A DNA stretch of 64,000 nucleotides from CAZJYI01 sp964550025 (GTDB lineage: Bacteria; Verrucomicrobiota; Kiritimatiellia; UBA8416; CAYOBW01): assembly GCA_964550025.1 (NCBI GenBank), contig CAZJYI010000012.1:53527-117526 (forward strand). Direction: 5' to 3'. The position numbers and the translations under genes are program-made. The notes below the pieces were generated by a model that made no database searches, was not told where the DNA came from, and was given only the letters and a program-made list of their open reading frames with translations. Within the stretch, counting starts at the first letter, position 1. Each line of letters begins with the position of its first letter. Shown one piece after another: positions 25,001-32,014 of this stretch.

Positions 25001-25827
25001 CGCCCTACACCTACGGTTCGCACAAGAGCAAGCTGATCGAGGTGTTGCGCAAGGGACATGGCAAAGTGAAACTGTCGCGCGAAGAGTTCGTGCGCCTGGT
25101 CACGTGGGTCGACGCCAACGCGCCCTTCTACGGATCGTATTTCGGACGGCGCAACATTGCCGCCAGGGAGCGTCCCGGTTTCCGGCCGACACCTACGCTG
25201 GAGTCGGCACGGGGCGAGCCGCCCCCGCGGTTCGAGGTCGAACCGATTCCGGCGGCGCAACTCGCCGCGTGGGAGGTCGCCGAGCTGGAGCGGCGCCCCG
25301 AAGTGACGGCGACCGGCCTGGATGACGACGGGCGTTTTACAGGGCAATCCTCTCTGTGCGCCGGCGGCCTCGGCAAGCACGATGCCGTTTCGGTGGCGAT
25401 GCGTGTTAGGGCCGATGACCTGGCCCGGCGCTGGAACCCGCTGCTCTTCACGGACAACGGCAGACCGTCCGCGTTCCATTTCAGTCTGCTCGAAGACGGC
25501 ACCCCGAACGTTGCCGTCAATGTCGGGCCGGGGCCATGGGTACACAACCGCGCGCAGACCGCTGTTCCCGTGGGTGAATGGCACCACGTGGCTGTGGTTG
25601 CCGATGCGCGCTATGGCGGCCGCATCCGTTTCTTCGTGGACGGAGACCCCGCCGGTGATGCACCGCTTGACCTCGGTATGCCCCTTGATCTCGATGGCTT
25701 TCGCATCGGTGCCTGGAACCGGTGGGAGAGCAGCCCGAACAACAATTTCCACGGGATGATTGATGATATCCGCATCTACAGCGGATCGCTCACGGATGAG
25801 GAGGTGCGGGGATTGGCGGGGGAGTAG
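22081..25827 (+). CDS. HzsA-like diheme beta-propeller protein 3, with C-terminal LamG domain
   Basis: A 1248-residue exported protein, the largest of the four. The start at 22081 gives a plausible though cysteine-containing signal (MWCGWLCLTGQTTGEACA) and avoids the hairpin upstream; the ribosome binding site is poor. An N-terminal beta-sandwich (about 105-200, VTLTVGLGGGDRLEAWLAGK) is followed by KKLLFVRRHTYDSRHYYDDYY near 350, propeller blades (LPDGRVVFVSSRSERT, YRMDADGGNLHQLS, DGRILYTRWEYVYKG, WAMRPDGTGSEEIYG), CLGCH at 855-859, CVRCH at 907-911, and GHGKVKL then WVDANAPFYG. A LamG domain (about 1095-1245) closes the protein. A repeat-derived segment (KSHTSYRSH, about 299-307) interrupts the helical linker. 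Confidence 0.83.
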   Translation: MWCGWLCLTGQTTGEACAPPLPPIALYTKRDTLQQTMLDTRTALARWRQEQAVARPAVNWGAWYATGIAGKDAPPPDVDAKGADGKPVWAPRPAWKPGKVIPLASGGPSPATTHIVNTVTATKPVTLTVGLGGGDRLEAWLAGKPVADVVTCMNSQRYGCGVASDRIFADQCMIDLALPAGTSRLRLRLSQRQVNGRAPFRFRFSPSPNPVPHLWQRIRRDFPPRENPLLELVPYTWFENNGWLSGAGMRLEREFLASAPVALKSDGFEFLDLCFAVAEQSWALRELNRLARAVGELHKSHTSYRSHAFPEKIEALRQAAMRGEPDRAAIHELRRRALLHENPLLKDKKLLFVRRHTYDSRHYYDDYYAGLHTWGGNLTELDLATGKTRDIVPELSGGIFDRYDISHGGQRVVFGYRAPCPEGFRIWECNADGTGLRQLTFPPDDEAERIRRHSGYTMGVLKEKPHLYGHWTDDMHPCYLPDGRVVFVSSRSERTVLCGGHALTCTTLYRMDADGGNLHQLSQGALTESTPTMLDDGRILYTRWEYVYKGIAAVQSLWAMRPDGTGSEEIYGHNIDNPGVFFAGRQIPGMPDRVVATGCGHEPLAVGSIHLVDRTIDRRTKAAMTNLTPWVETRGLRGFYQYRNGKWNTHDISGPFYCDPYPLADPVTHAGAGIFFLASHNPASRYNDPGAYGIWLVDRFGNHVRIHDDPDMSCFQPMVLSPRQVEPRLPRAVADDESADGEATVLLVDLYRNLPGVEPGAVKYLRIMEQIPRSWVATQIRPGDAVPGQQPAISLHTHIWVAVLLGVVPVEADGSAHFKVPARRNVFFNALDENYMEVQKMRTFVNFQPGESRSCLGCHDPRQGAPVPPHPVAMRKPPVAIAPQPGDGGPRPIHYPTDVQPIFDRHCVRCHGGDKPKGKLDLTGTFTEHFSHSYENLLRKGLVSFIQEWTSPVPAKRGPAYVSNGCMMHSEAAPPYTYGSHKSKLIEVLRKGHGKVKLSREEFVRLVTWVDANAPFYGSYFGRRNIAARERPGFRPTPTLESARGEPPPRFEVEPIPAAQLAAWEVAELERRPEVTATGLDDDGRFTGQSSLCAGGLGKHDAVSVAMRVRADDLARRWNPLLFTDNGRPSAFHFSLLEDGTPNVAVNVGPGPWVHNRAQTAVPVGEWHHVAVVADARYGGRIRFFVDGDPAGDAPLDLGMPLDLDGFRIGAWNRWESSPNNNFHGMIDDIRIYSGSLTDEEVRGLAGE
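22977..23000. repeat. 9-bp-unit repeat inside the coding region
   Basis: GTCCCATAC, GTCCTATAG and GTCCCA follow one another in frame within HzsA-like protein 3. The same unit forms intergenic arrays at 61311-61376 and 62523-62561. Here it encodes SHTSYRSH in a linker between two domains. Confidence 0.7.
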
Positions 25828-25868
25828 GGCTGGCTTTGCTTGCGTGCCGACGCCCGGAGAGATAGACC

Positions 25869-28811
25869 ATGAAGAACCCAATGAAAGCACGGCTGAAAGA
25901 CGCCTGCCTTGGCAGTGTAGTCGCGCTGTTTTTGGCATCCGCCGTCGCCGAGACACCGGTGGTTCGCTACCGCCCTCTGCAGTACAGCGATGCCCAGTGG
26001 TACGGGTCGACTTTCTGGACCGGACCGGACTGGACGCGCGTCGGCAAGAATTGGCATCACCCGGGACACAACACACCGAGCGTTCGCCGCTTTGAATGCC
26101 CGCGGGACGGAAGCGTCTCGGTCACCGGCCGCGTGTTCAAACTGCACCTGAGCGGCGACGGTATCCGCGCCATGATCCGCCACAACGAGCGCGAGGTGTG
26201 GCGGACGGAGATCGACGGTAAGGACGGCAAGGGCGTGTCCCATGCCGTGAACCTTGACGTGAAGAAGAGTGACGCCATCCGCTTCGTCGTTCACAAGCGT
26301 GGCCGGATCTACTGCGACACGACCGGGTGGGACCCGGTCGTCACGTATACCGGCGGCAAGCCGCTCCGCGCGTCCGTTGCCTTCGGCGCGAGGAAGCAGG
26401 GCGCGGGGGGCTGGTTCTACGAACAGAAAGGGCCGAGCCAGGCGCCGCCGGTTCTGGCCAGCCGGGTGCGGAAGACACCGCCGCCTCCGGTCAGCCCCGC
26501 GCTTCGGGCGGAGCTGGAGCGCATCGCGCCTGAAACCGCGCCCGGAACGGAACCTGCCCTGCTGGCGATGGTGCTGGAAGAGTGGTGGCGCGAGGATGCC
26601 CTCGACGACACGGTCGGAACCTATCACGTCGCTACGACGAACCACCTCGAGAGGGCGCGGCGGATTGCTGTCCGGAGCCGTGGCCCGCTTCCGGCAGAAG
26701 CGGGCTACAGGGACACAGCAGAGCCCGCGGTGCAAGCTGCGCGCACGCGCTATCTCCGCGCTCGTCTCCTTAAACGCAAGCTGCTTCTCTCTCACCCCCT
26801 GTTGCAGTTTGGCGAGCTGCTGGTCTGCAAACGGCGCATGCCGTCGTACGCGCATCTCGTCGCCCAGTACTACGGGTGGCGGCAGCGGGGGGGTGGGGGG
26901 CTGTACGCGGTGCGCAAACCGGGACGTTCGCTGGAGCTCCGCGACCTTGTCCGCCGACGACTGCCGCTGGGCAGCTACCTGGAACCGCGCCTGAGCTACG
27001 ACGGAAAGCGCGTTCTGTTTGCCTTTGTCGCCTGCGACCAGACAACGCCGGCCCCGACGTCTCTCCCCGTCAACGAGGAAGGCCCCGACGACCGCTGTTA
27101 CCATCTGTACGAACTCGACCTGGCGGCCGACAGTCTGCGCCAGCTCACCAAGGGCCCATACGACGATATGATGGCCGACTACCTGCCGGACGGCGGCATC
27201 GTCTTCTGCTCATCACGGCGCAAGGGTTACTCGCGCTGTTTCGGCGCGCAGTTCAGCCGCCGCTGGGACACGTATACCCTGCACCGTGCCGACGGCGACG
27301 GCGGGAACATCCGGACGCTCTCGTACAACGACGTCAGCGAGTGGTTCCCGTGTGTGGGGCACGGCGGTGAAATCCTCTTCGCGCGTTGGGACTACATTGA
27401 CCGCGACGCGGTTACGCATCAGAACCTGTGGTCCTGCCGGCCCGATGGAACCAACCCCATGGCTGTCTGGGGAAACGCCTTGCCCAAGCCGCACTGCACG
27501 TTCCAGGCCAGGCCGGTGCCTGGGTCGCACAAGCTCGTCTTCACCGCCTCGGCCCACCACTCGATCACGGCGGGACCGGTCTGCCTCCTGGATCCGGCCG
27601 TGGGTCTCAACGCCCCCGAGGCGGTGGAACGCGTGACCCCGTTGCCCTTTCCGGAGGCCGAGGGGTGGGGCATACACGAGTGGTACGAGTCGCCATGGCC
27701 GCTGTCGGAGAACCTCTTTCTTGCCGCCTACAGCCCTGAGCGCCTGCGGACCGAGGGGCAGCACAAGACCGATCCCAACCCCGACAACGCCCTCCGTATC
27801 TGCCTGCTGGACCGCGGCGGCAACCGCGAGCTCCTCTACCGCGATCCGGATATCAACACGACCACGCCGATTCCGCTTGCCCGGCGTCCCGCCCCGCCCG
27901 TCGTGGCCAGCCAGCTTCCTCCCGATCCCCCGGATCACGGTGAAATGACGGTCTACGATGTGTACCAGGGACTTGACGGCGTTCCGCGCGGGGAGATTGC
28001 GGCGATCCGCATTGTCCAGCTCTTTCCGAAGACGACACCGCTGGCCAATGTGCCGCGAATCGGACTGGCTGGCGAAGAGAACGGTCGGGCCATCCTGGGC
28101 ACCGTTCCCGTCGAGGCCGACGGGTCCGCGCGGTTCCGGCTGCCGGCGGGCAAGAAGGTGCTGTTCCAGGCCGTTGACCTGCGCGGCTTCGCGCGGCGCA
28201 CGATGCGCTCGTCCACCTACGTGCAGCCGGGCGAGGTGACCTCCTGTGTCGGCTGCCACGAATACGGCGCGGTCACGCAGGGCGCTGCCAGGGAACCCCC
28301 GTTGGCGATGCAGCGTCCGCCTTCGGAGATCGATCCCGGTGAGTTGGGAGGGCGGCCCTTTTCCTTCGTGGAGGTGGTTCAGCCGGTGCTCGATCGCCAC
28401 TGCATCAAGTGCCACGGTGGCGAGAAGCCGAAGGCCGGCATCGTCCTGACGGCGGAGCCGCACAAAGGTTTCACGCGTTCGTACTGGTCGCTGTGCGGCA
28501 ATACCGCCGGGACATGGCAGCAACGGCGAACCCGGCCCGAGCTCGACGCGAAGGATCTCGTGCCGCGCTACTGGATGCGGAACCAGATCCAGATCACGCC
28601 GTCCGACGACATTCGCGGCGCCCGCCGTAGCCGCCTGCTGCGCATGTTCACGGCGGCCAAGCCGCACAGCGATGTCCGCTTGTCCGAGAATGACATTCGT
28701 CGGCTCGCCGCGTGGATTGACTTGAACGCCATCTTCTACGGCGTCTATGATCCCGGTGAGCAGGCGAAGCAGCTTCGTGGGGAGATTGTCGCCATGCCGG
28801 AGATTCAGTGA
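25869..28811 (+). CDS. HzsA-like diheme beta-propeller protein 4
   Basis: A 980-residue exported protein. Signal peptide (about 1-27), then an N-terminal beta-rich domain without discoidin or LamG markers (about 30-165, WYGSTFWTGPDWTRVG ... RDGSVSVTGRVFKLHLSGDG), probably a carbohydrate-binding-like sandwich. The core follows: GELLVCKRRMPSYAHL near 316, blades (LRQLTKGPYDDMMADYLPDG, HRADGDGGNIRTLS, GGEILFARWDYIDRD, SCRPDGTNPMAVWG), CVGCH at 793-797, CIKCH at 845-849, and the C-terminal KPHSDVRL with WIDLNAIFYG. Forty-one bases separate it from protein 3, and GGAGAGA precedes the ATG. It is followed closely by the PfpI gene, so the four form one transcriptional run. Confidence 0.86.
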   Translation: MKNPMKARLKDACLGSVVALFLASAVAETPVVRYRPLQYSDAQWYGSTFWTGPDWTRVGKNWHHPGHNTPSVRRFECPRDGSVSVTGRVFKLHLSGDGIRAMIRHNEREVWRTEIDGKDGKGVSHAVNLDVKKSDAIRFVVHKRGRIYCDTTGWDPVVTYTGGKPLRASVAFGARKQGAGGWFYEQKGPSQAPPVLASRVRKTPPPPVSPALRAELERIAPETAPGTEPALLAMVLEEWWREDALDDTVGTYHVATTNHLERARRIAVRSRGPLPAEAGYRDTAEPAVQAARTRYLRARLLKRKLLLSHPLLQFGELLVCKRRMPSYAHLVAQYYGWRQRGGGGLYAVRKPGRSLELRDLVRRRLPLGSYLEPRLSYDGKRVLFAFVACDQTTPAPTSLPVNEEGPDDRCYHLYELDLAADSLRQLTKGPYDDMMADYLPDGGIVFCSSRRKGYSRCFGAQFSRRWDTYTLHRADGDGGNIRTLSYNDVSEWFPCVGHGGEILFARWDYIDRDAVTHQNLWSCRPDGTNPMAVWGNALPKPHCTFQARPVPGSHKLVFTASAHHSITAGPVCLLDPAVGLNAPEAVERVTPLPFPEAEGWGIHEWYESPWPLSENLFLAAYSPERLRTEGQHKTDPNPDNALRICLLDRGGNRELLYRDPDINTTTPIPLARRPAPPVVASQLPPDPPDHGEMTVYDVYQGLDGVPRGEIAAIRIVQLFPKTTPLANVPRIGLAGEENGRAILGTVPVEADGSARFRLPAGKKVLFQAVDLRGFARRTMRSSTYVQPGEVTSCVGCHEYGAVTQGAAREPPLAMQRPPSEIDPGELGGRPFSFVEVVQPVLDRHCIKCHGGEKPKAGIVLTAEPHKGFTRSYWSLCGNTAGTWQQRRTRPELDAKDLVPRYWMRNQIQITPSDDIRGARRSRLLRMFTAAKPHSDVRLSENDIRRLAAWIDLNAIFYGVYDPGEQAKQLRGEIVAMPEIQ

Positions 28812-28825
28812 GGAGAACACGGACT

Positions 28826-29410
28826 ATGAACAAGGTCATCATTGTTGTCGGGGACGCTACCGAGACGGTCGATACGCTCTATCCCTACTATCGCTTCATC
28901 GAGGGCGGGTACGAGCCCGTCGTGGCCGCGCCGGAGAAGCGGCGCTACCAGATGGTGATGCACGAGGTCAAGCCGGGTTGGACCATTACCAAGGAATGGG
29001 AAGGCTACACGATCGAGGCCAACGTGGCCTTCAAGGACATCCAGCCGGAGGACTACGACGAGTACGTCGGCATCTTCTTCAGCGGTGGACGCGCTCCGGA
29101 GTACATCCGCTATGACGAGGACCTGATGCGCATCACGCGCCACTTCTTCGAGGCCGACAAGCCGGTGGGCTGCGTTTGCCACGGTGTCGAGATCCCGGCC
29201 CGCGCGGGTTGCGTCGAGGGACGGCGGATGGCGACGGTGGCGAAGTGCCGGTTTGACCTTGAGGCCTGCGGGGGGACTTTCGTGGACGAGCCCTGCGTGG
29301 AAGACGGCAACATGGTCAGCGGTCGCACCTACCACGACCACGGTTACTACATGGGCGCCTTGATGAAACGTCTCGATGCGCAGCGCGAGAAGCTGCGGGG
29401 CGCCCAGTGA
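28826..29410 (+). CDS. DJ-1/PfpI-family protein
   Basis: A 194-residue cytoplasmic protein with the DJ-1/PfpI flavodoxin-like fold. The nucleophile elbow reads KPVGCVCHGVEIPARAG with the central cysteine before H, the site used by this family for glyoxalase, amidase or protease chemistry. An acidic residue near the N-terminus, needed to activate that cysteine, is plausible in the DATETVDT region. AGGAG precedes the ATG. It starts 14 bases after HzsA-like protein 4 and overlaps the next gene by four bases, which ties it to both. Detoxification of reactive carbonyls made by sugar oxidation is a reasonable guess. Confidence 0.85.
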   Translation: MNKVIIVVGDATETVDTLYPYYRFIEGGYEPVVAAPEKRRYQMVMHEVKPGWTITKEWEGYTIEANVAFKDIQPEDYDEYVGIFFSGGRAPEYIRYDEDLMRITRHFFEADKPVGCVCHGVEIPARAGCVEGRRMATVAKCRFDLEACGGTFVDEPCVEDGNMVSGRTYHDHGYYMGALMKRLDAQREKLRGAQ

Positions 29411-30732
29411 ACACGGCTACACGAAGGCAGTTCCTGCGGAGTGCTGCCGCACTCGCGGTTGTCCCGGTCGTTGTCCCCGCGACCGTGCGGGGCGCCGATT
29501 CGCATCCGGCTCCGTCCGAGCGCATCACCATGGGCATGATCGGGCTCGGCAGTATGGGCATGCGGCACATCAAGGCCTTCCTGCAGGAAAACGACTGCCG
29601 CATTCTGGCCGTGTGCGATGTGGATGCCGATCGCCGCGCTGCCGCTGTCCGTGAGATCAACGCTTCCTACGGCAACGAGGACTGCGCGGCCTACAACGAC
29701 CTGCGCGAACTGGTCGAGCGCGCCGACATCGACACGCTCTGCATCTCCGTGCCCGACCACTGGCACCTGCTGGCCGCCACCGCGGCGATCAGAGCCGGCA
29801 AGGATGTCTATGGGGAAAAGCCGCTTACGCGCACGATTCGCGAGGGACGGCGGTTGGCGAGCGAAGTTGCCCGCTACGGTTGTGTCTGGCAAACCGGAAG
29901 CTGGCAACGCTCGACCTCCCACTTCCGGTTCGGCTGCGAGCTGGTGCGCAACGGCCGCGTCGGGCAGGTGCTCCGCGTTGAAACGGGCCTCGGCTACGGC
30001 TTCAACCCCGGTTCAGGTCGCAAGGGTGGACTGAAGAGATGGCCGCTGGACCCTCCTCAGCCGGTCCCCGGAGGGTTCGACTACGACCGCTGGCTGGGAC
30101 CGGCGCCGTTCGTCCCGTATACCAAGGAACGCTGCCACTGGAACTTTCGCTGGATTCTGGATTACTCCGGCGGGAACGTCACCGACTTCGGCGCGCACCA
30201 TATCGACATCGTGCAGTGGGGGTTGGGGCGGGATCATACGGGACCCGTTGAAGTCAGTGGCATCGGCAAGTACCCCGCCGATGGTCTGTGGGACGCGGCG
30301 TACGATTGGGACTTCACGTTCCGCTACGCCGACGGCCTGGAAGTGCGCGCGGCCAGCACGAATCACGTGACGCAGGGAGTCAAGTTCATCGGCGAGGACG
30401 GGTCGGTCTTCGTGAACCGGTCCGGTCTGAAGACGTCCGATCCGCGCATGATGCGCGAGCGCTTCGGACCGGGCGAGGTTCATCTGCCCCGCCCCGCCGG
30501 CGATCATCGCCAGGGTCACCGGCGCGATTTCCTGGACTGCGTCAAGTCCCGCGGCAAAACCATTACCCCGGTTGAAGTGGGGCACCGTTCGGCCACGATC
30601 TGCCATCTCGGGAACATTGCCATGGAGACCGGCCGCACGATTCGGTGGGACCCGGAGCGCGAAGTCATCAAGGATGACGAGGGCGCGTCGCGTCTGCTGG
30701 ACCGCGCGTATCGCACACCGTGGTGCGTGTAG
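29407..30732 (+). CDS. Tat-exported Gfo/Idh/MocA-family oxidoreductase
   Basis: A 441-residue protein starting at a GTG that overlaps the preceding stop by four bases. A Tat signal (TRRQFLRSAAALAVV) precedes the Rossmann motif (ITMGMIGLGSMGMRHI), with EKP present as VYGEKPLTRTI. The C-terminal domain shows YSGGNVTDFGAHHIDIVQWGLG, whose histidine pair is typical of the family catalytic site. It likely performs NAD(P)-dependent oxidation of a sugar derivative in the periplasm. Direct coupling to the PfpI and HzsA-like genes makes it a candidate partner of the heme proteins. Confidence 0.9.
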   Translation: MNTATRRQFLRSAAALAVVPVVVPATVRGADSHPAPSERITMGMIGLGSMGMRHIKAFLQENDCRILAVCDVDADRRAAAVREINASYGNEDCAAYNDLRELVERADIDTLCISVPDHWHLLAATAAIRAGKDVYGEKPLTRTIREGRRLASEVARYGCVWQTGSWQRSTSHFRFGCELVRNGRVGQVLRVETGLGYGFNPGSGRKGGLKRWPLDPPQPVPGGFDYDRWLGPAPFVPYTKERCHWNFRWILDYSGGNVTDFGAHHIDIVQWGLGRDHTGPVEVSGIGKYPADGLWDAAYDWDFTFRYADGLEVRAASTNHVTQGVKFIGEDGSVFVNRSGLKTSDPRMMRERFGPGEVHLPRPAGDHRQGHRRDFLDCVKSRGKTITPVEVGHRSATICHLGNIAMETGRTIRWDPEREVIKDDEGASRLLDRAYRTPWCV

Positions 30733-30808
30733 GACGAGACGATTTGGCGGCACAGATGGTATTGGCCACAAGAGGCACAGCGCAGCCTAGCCGCAACCAA
30801 ACGGGAGT

Positions 30809-30885
30809 ATTGGACAGGATCAACAGGATCGACAGGATAGTCCTTCCCATCCCGTAGATCCTGTAAATCGTGTCAAGAAAACAAG
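30809..30885. repeat. 9-bp-unit repeat with inverted arm
   Basis: Three 9-base units, GACAGGATC, AACAGGATC and GACAGGATA, are followed 26 bases later by an imperfect complementary stretch (GATCCTGTAAATCGTGTC). The array could fold into a hairpin. It lies in the 194-base gap between the Gfo/Idh gene and the next isomerase gene. Confidence 0.7.
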
Positions 30886-30926
30886 AAGATGAGGGGTTGT
30901 AGTACAGAATGCACAGAAGGGACGAG

Positions 30927-31868
30927 ATGATAGGTTTCAACAGTCTGTCGATGGATCGACGGGCGTTCTTGCAGGCCGCGGCCGGTGCGGCAGCGCTGCC
31001 AATCTGCGGTGTTGCGTCCGCCGAAACCGAGGCGGTTCGGCCGTCGTTCCGGCTTCGTTACATGCTCGGCTCCTGCATGTACGGTTACACGGCGGTCGGG
31101 GAGATTCTGCCCGAGGTCAAGAAGACCGGTGCGACGGCCATCGACATATGGCCCAAGGTTCACGGCAACCAGCGTGAGCAACTTGACGCGATGGGGGAGG
31201 AGGCCTTTGCGGCCCTGCTGAAGAAGCACGGGGTGCAGCTTGGCTGCATCACCCAGTACAAGCTCGGGCCGTTCGGTTTGCAGGAGGAGATGCGACTGGC
31301 GCAGCGCCTGGGATGCCGCACGATGGTTACGGGCGGCCGTGGTCCCAGGGGCCTGCGTGGCGCGGACCTGAAGAAAGCGGTCGGCGAATTCGTCGAGAGG
31401 ATGAAACCGCACCTGGCGGTGGCCGAGGAAACGGGCGTGACGATCGCCATCGAGAACCACGCCAACAACCTGGTCGAGTCGCCCGACGCCATGAAGTGGC
31501 TGGCCGAGTTGCGACCATCGGAGCACCTGGCCGTCGCTTTCGCCCCCTACCATCTGCCGCAGGACGAAAAACTGCTGGCCGCCCTGATACGGGCGCTGGG
31601 AGACCGCATTACGGTCTTCTACGCGTGGCAGCACGGCATGGGTTGCCACAAGAAGCGACCCAAAGAGCAGGAACTGCTCCAGATGCCCGGTCGCGGTAAG
31701 CTGGAATTCGCTCCGCTGCTGGCGGCGCTGAGAGATGTCGGCTATGCCGGCTGGACCGAGATCTTCATGCATCCCGTCCCGCGCGGCGTGCCGATTCTCG
31801 AACCCACCGCCGCGGTCACCGCGGAAATCAATCGCTCGCGGGAGTACCTGGAGCGGAGCCTCGGCTGA
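30927..31868 (+). CDS. Tat-exported TIM-barrel sugar isomerase-like protein
   Basis: A 313-residue xylose-isomerase-like TIM-barrel protein with a Tat-type signal (MDRRAFLQAAAGAAALP). Barrel features: ATAIDIWPKVHG, GVTIAIENHANNLVESPDAM (glutamate plus histidine metal-ligand motif), LAVAFAPYHLPQ and GWTEIFMHPVPRG. I start at 30927, where AAGGGACGAG precedes ATG; in-frame ATGs also exist at 30909 and 30951. It ends the long plus-strand run and repeats the oxidoreductase-then-isomerase pattern of 5901-8150. Confidence 0.83.
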   Translation: MIGFNSLSMDRRAFLQAAAGAAALPICGVASAETEAVRPSFRLRYMLGSCMYGYTAVGEILPEVKKTGATAIDIWPKVHGNQREQLDAMGEEAFAALLKKHGVQLGCITQYKLGPFGLQEEMRLAQRLGCRTMVTGGRGPRGLRGADLKKAVGEFVERMKPHLAVAEETGVTIAIENHANNLVESPDAMKWLAELRPSEHLAVAFAPYHLPQDEKLLAALIRALGDRITVFYAWQHGMGCHKKRPKEQELLQMPGRGKLEFAPLLAALRDVGYAGWTEIFMHPVPRGVPILEPTAAVTAEINRSREYLERSLG

Positions 31869-31938
31869 TGCTCGGAATAGCGGCAGCGCCGAGGTCCGGG
31901 GTGACGAGCCGACGCTCGGTTTGGACCACGATTCGGGC

Positions 31939-31967
31939 TTGCCATCAGGTTGCGGGGTGCGTATTGT
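31939..31967 (+). promoter_or_regulatory. Possible promoter of the beta-helix protein gene
   Basis: TTGCCA (31939-31944), 17 bases, TATTGT (31962-31967), about 48 bases before the ATG at 32015. Matches to the sigma70 consensus are fair, and spacing is ideal. Confidence 0.4.
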
Positions 31968-32014
31968 GGCTTCATGCTGGAGTCTTGGTCACGTCACGTC
32001 ATGGGGGTTTTGCG

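Noticed and set aside
15288..28811. A complete anammox hydrazine synthase
   Set aside because: Only alpha-subunit-like proteins are present, four times over and with foreign binding domains. No hzsB or hzsC or hydrazine dehydrogenase gene is in the window.
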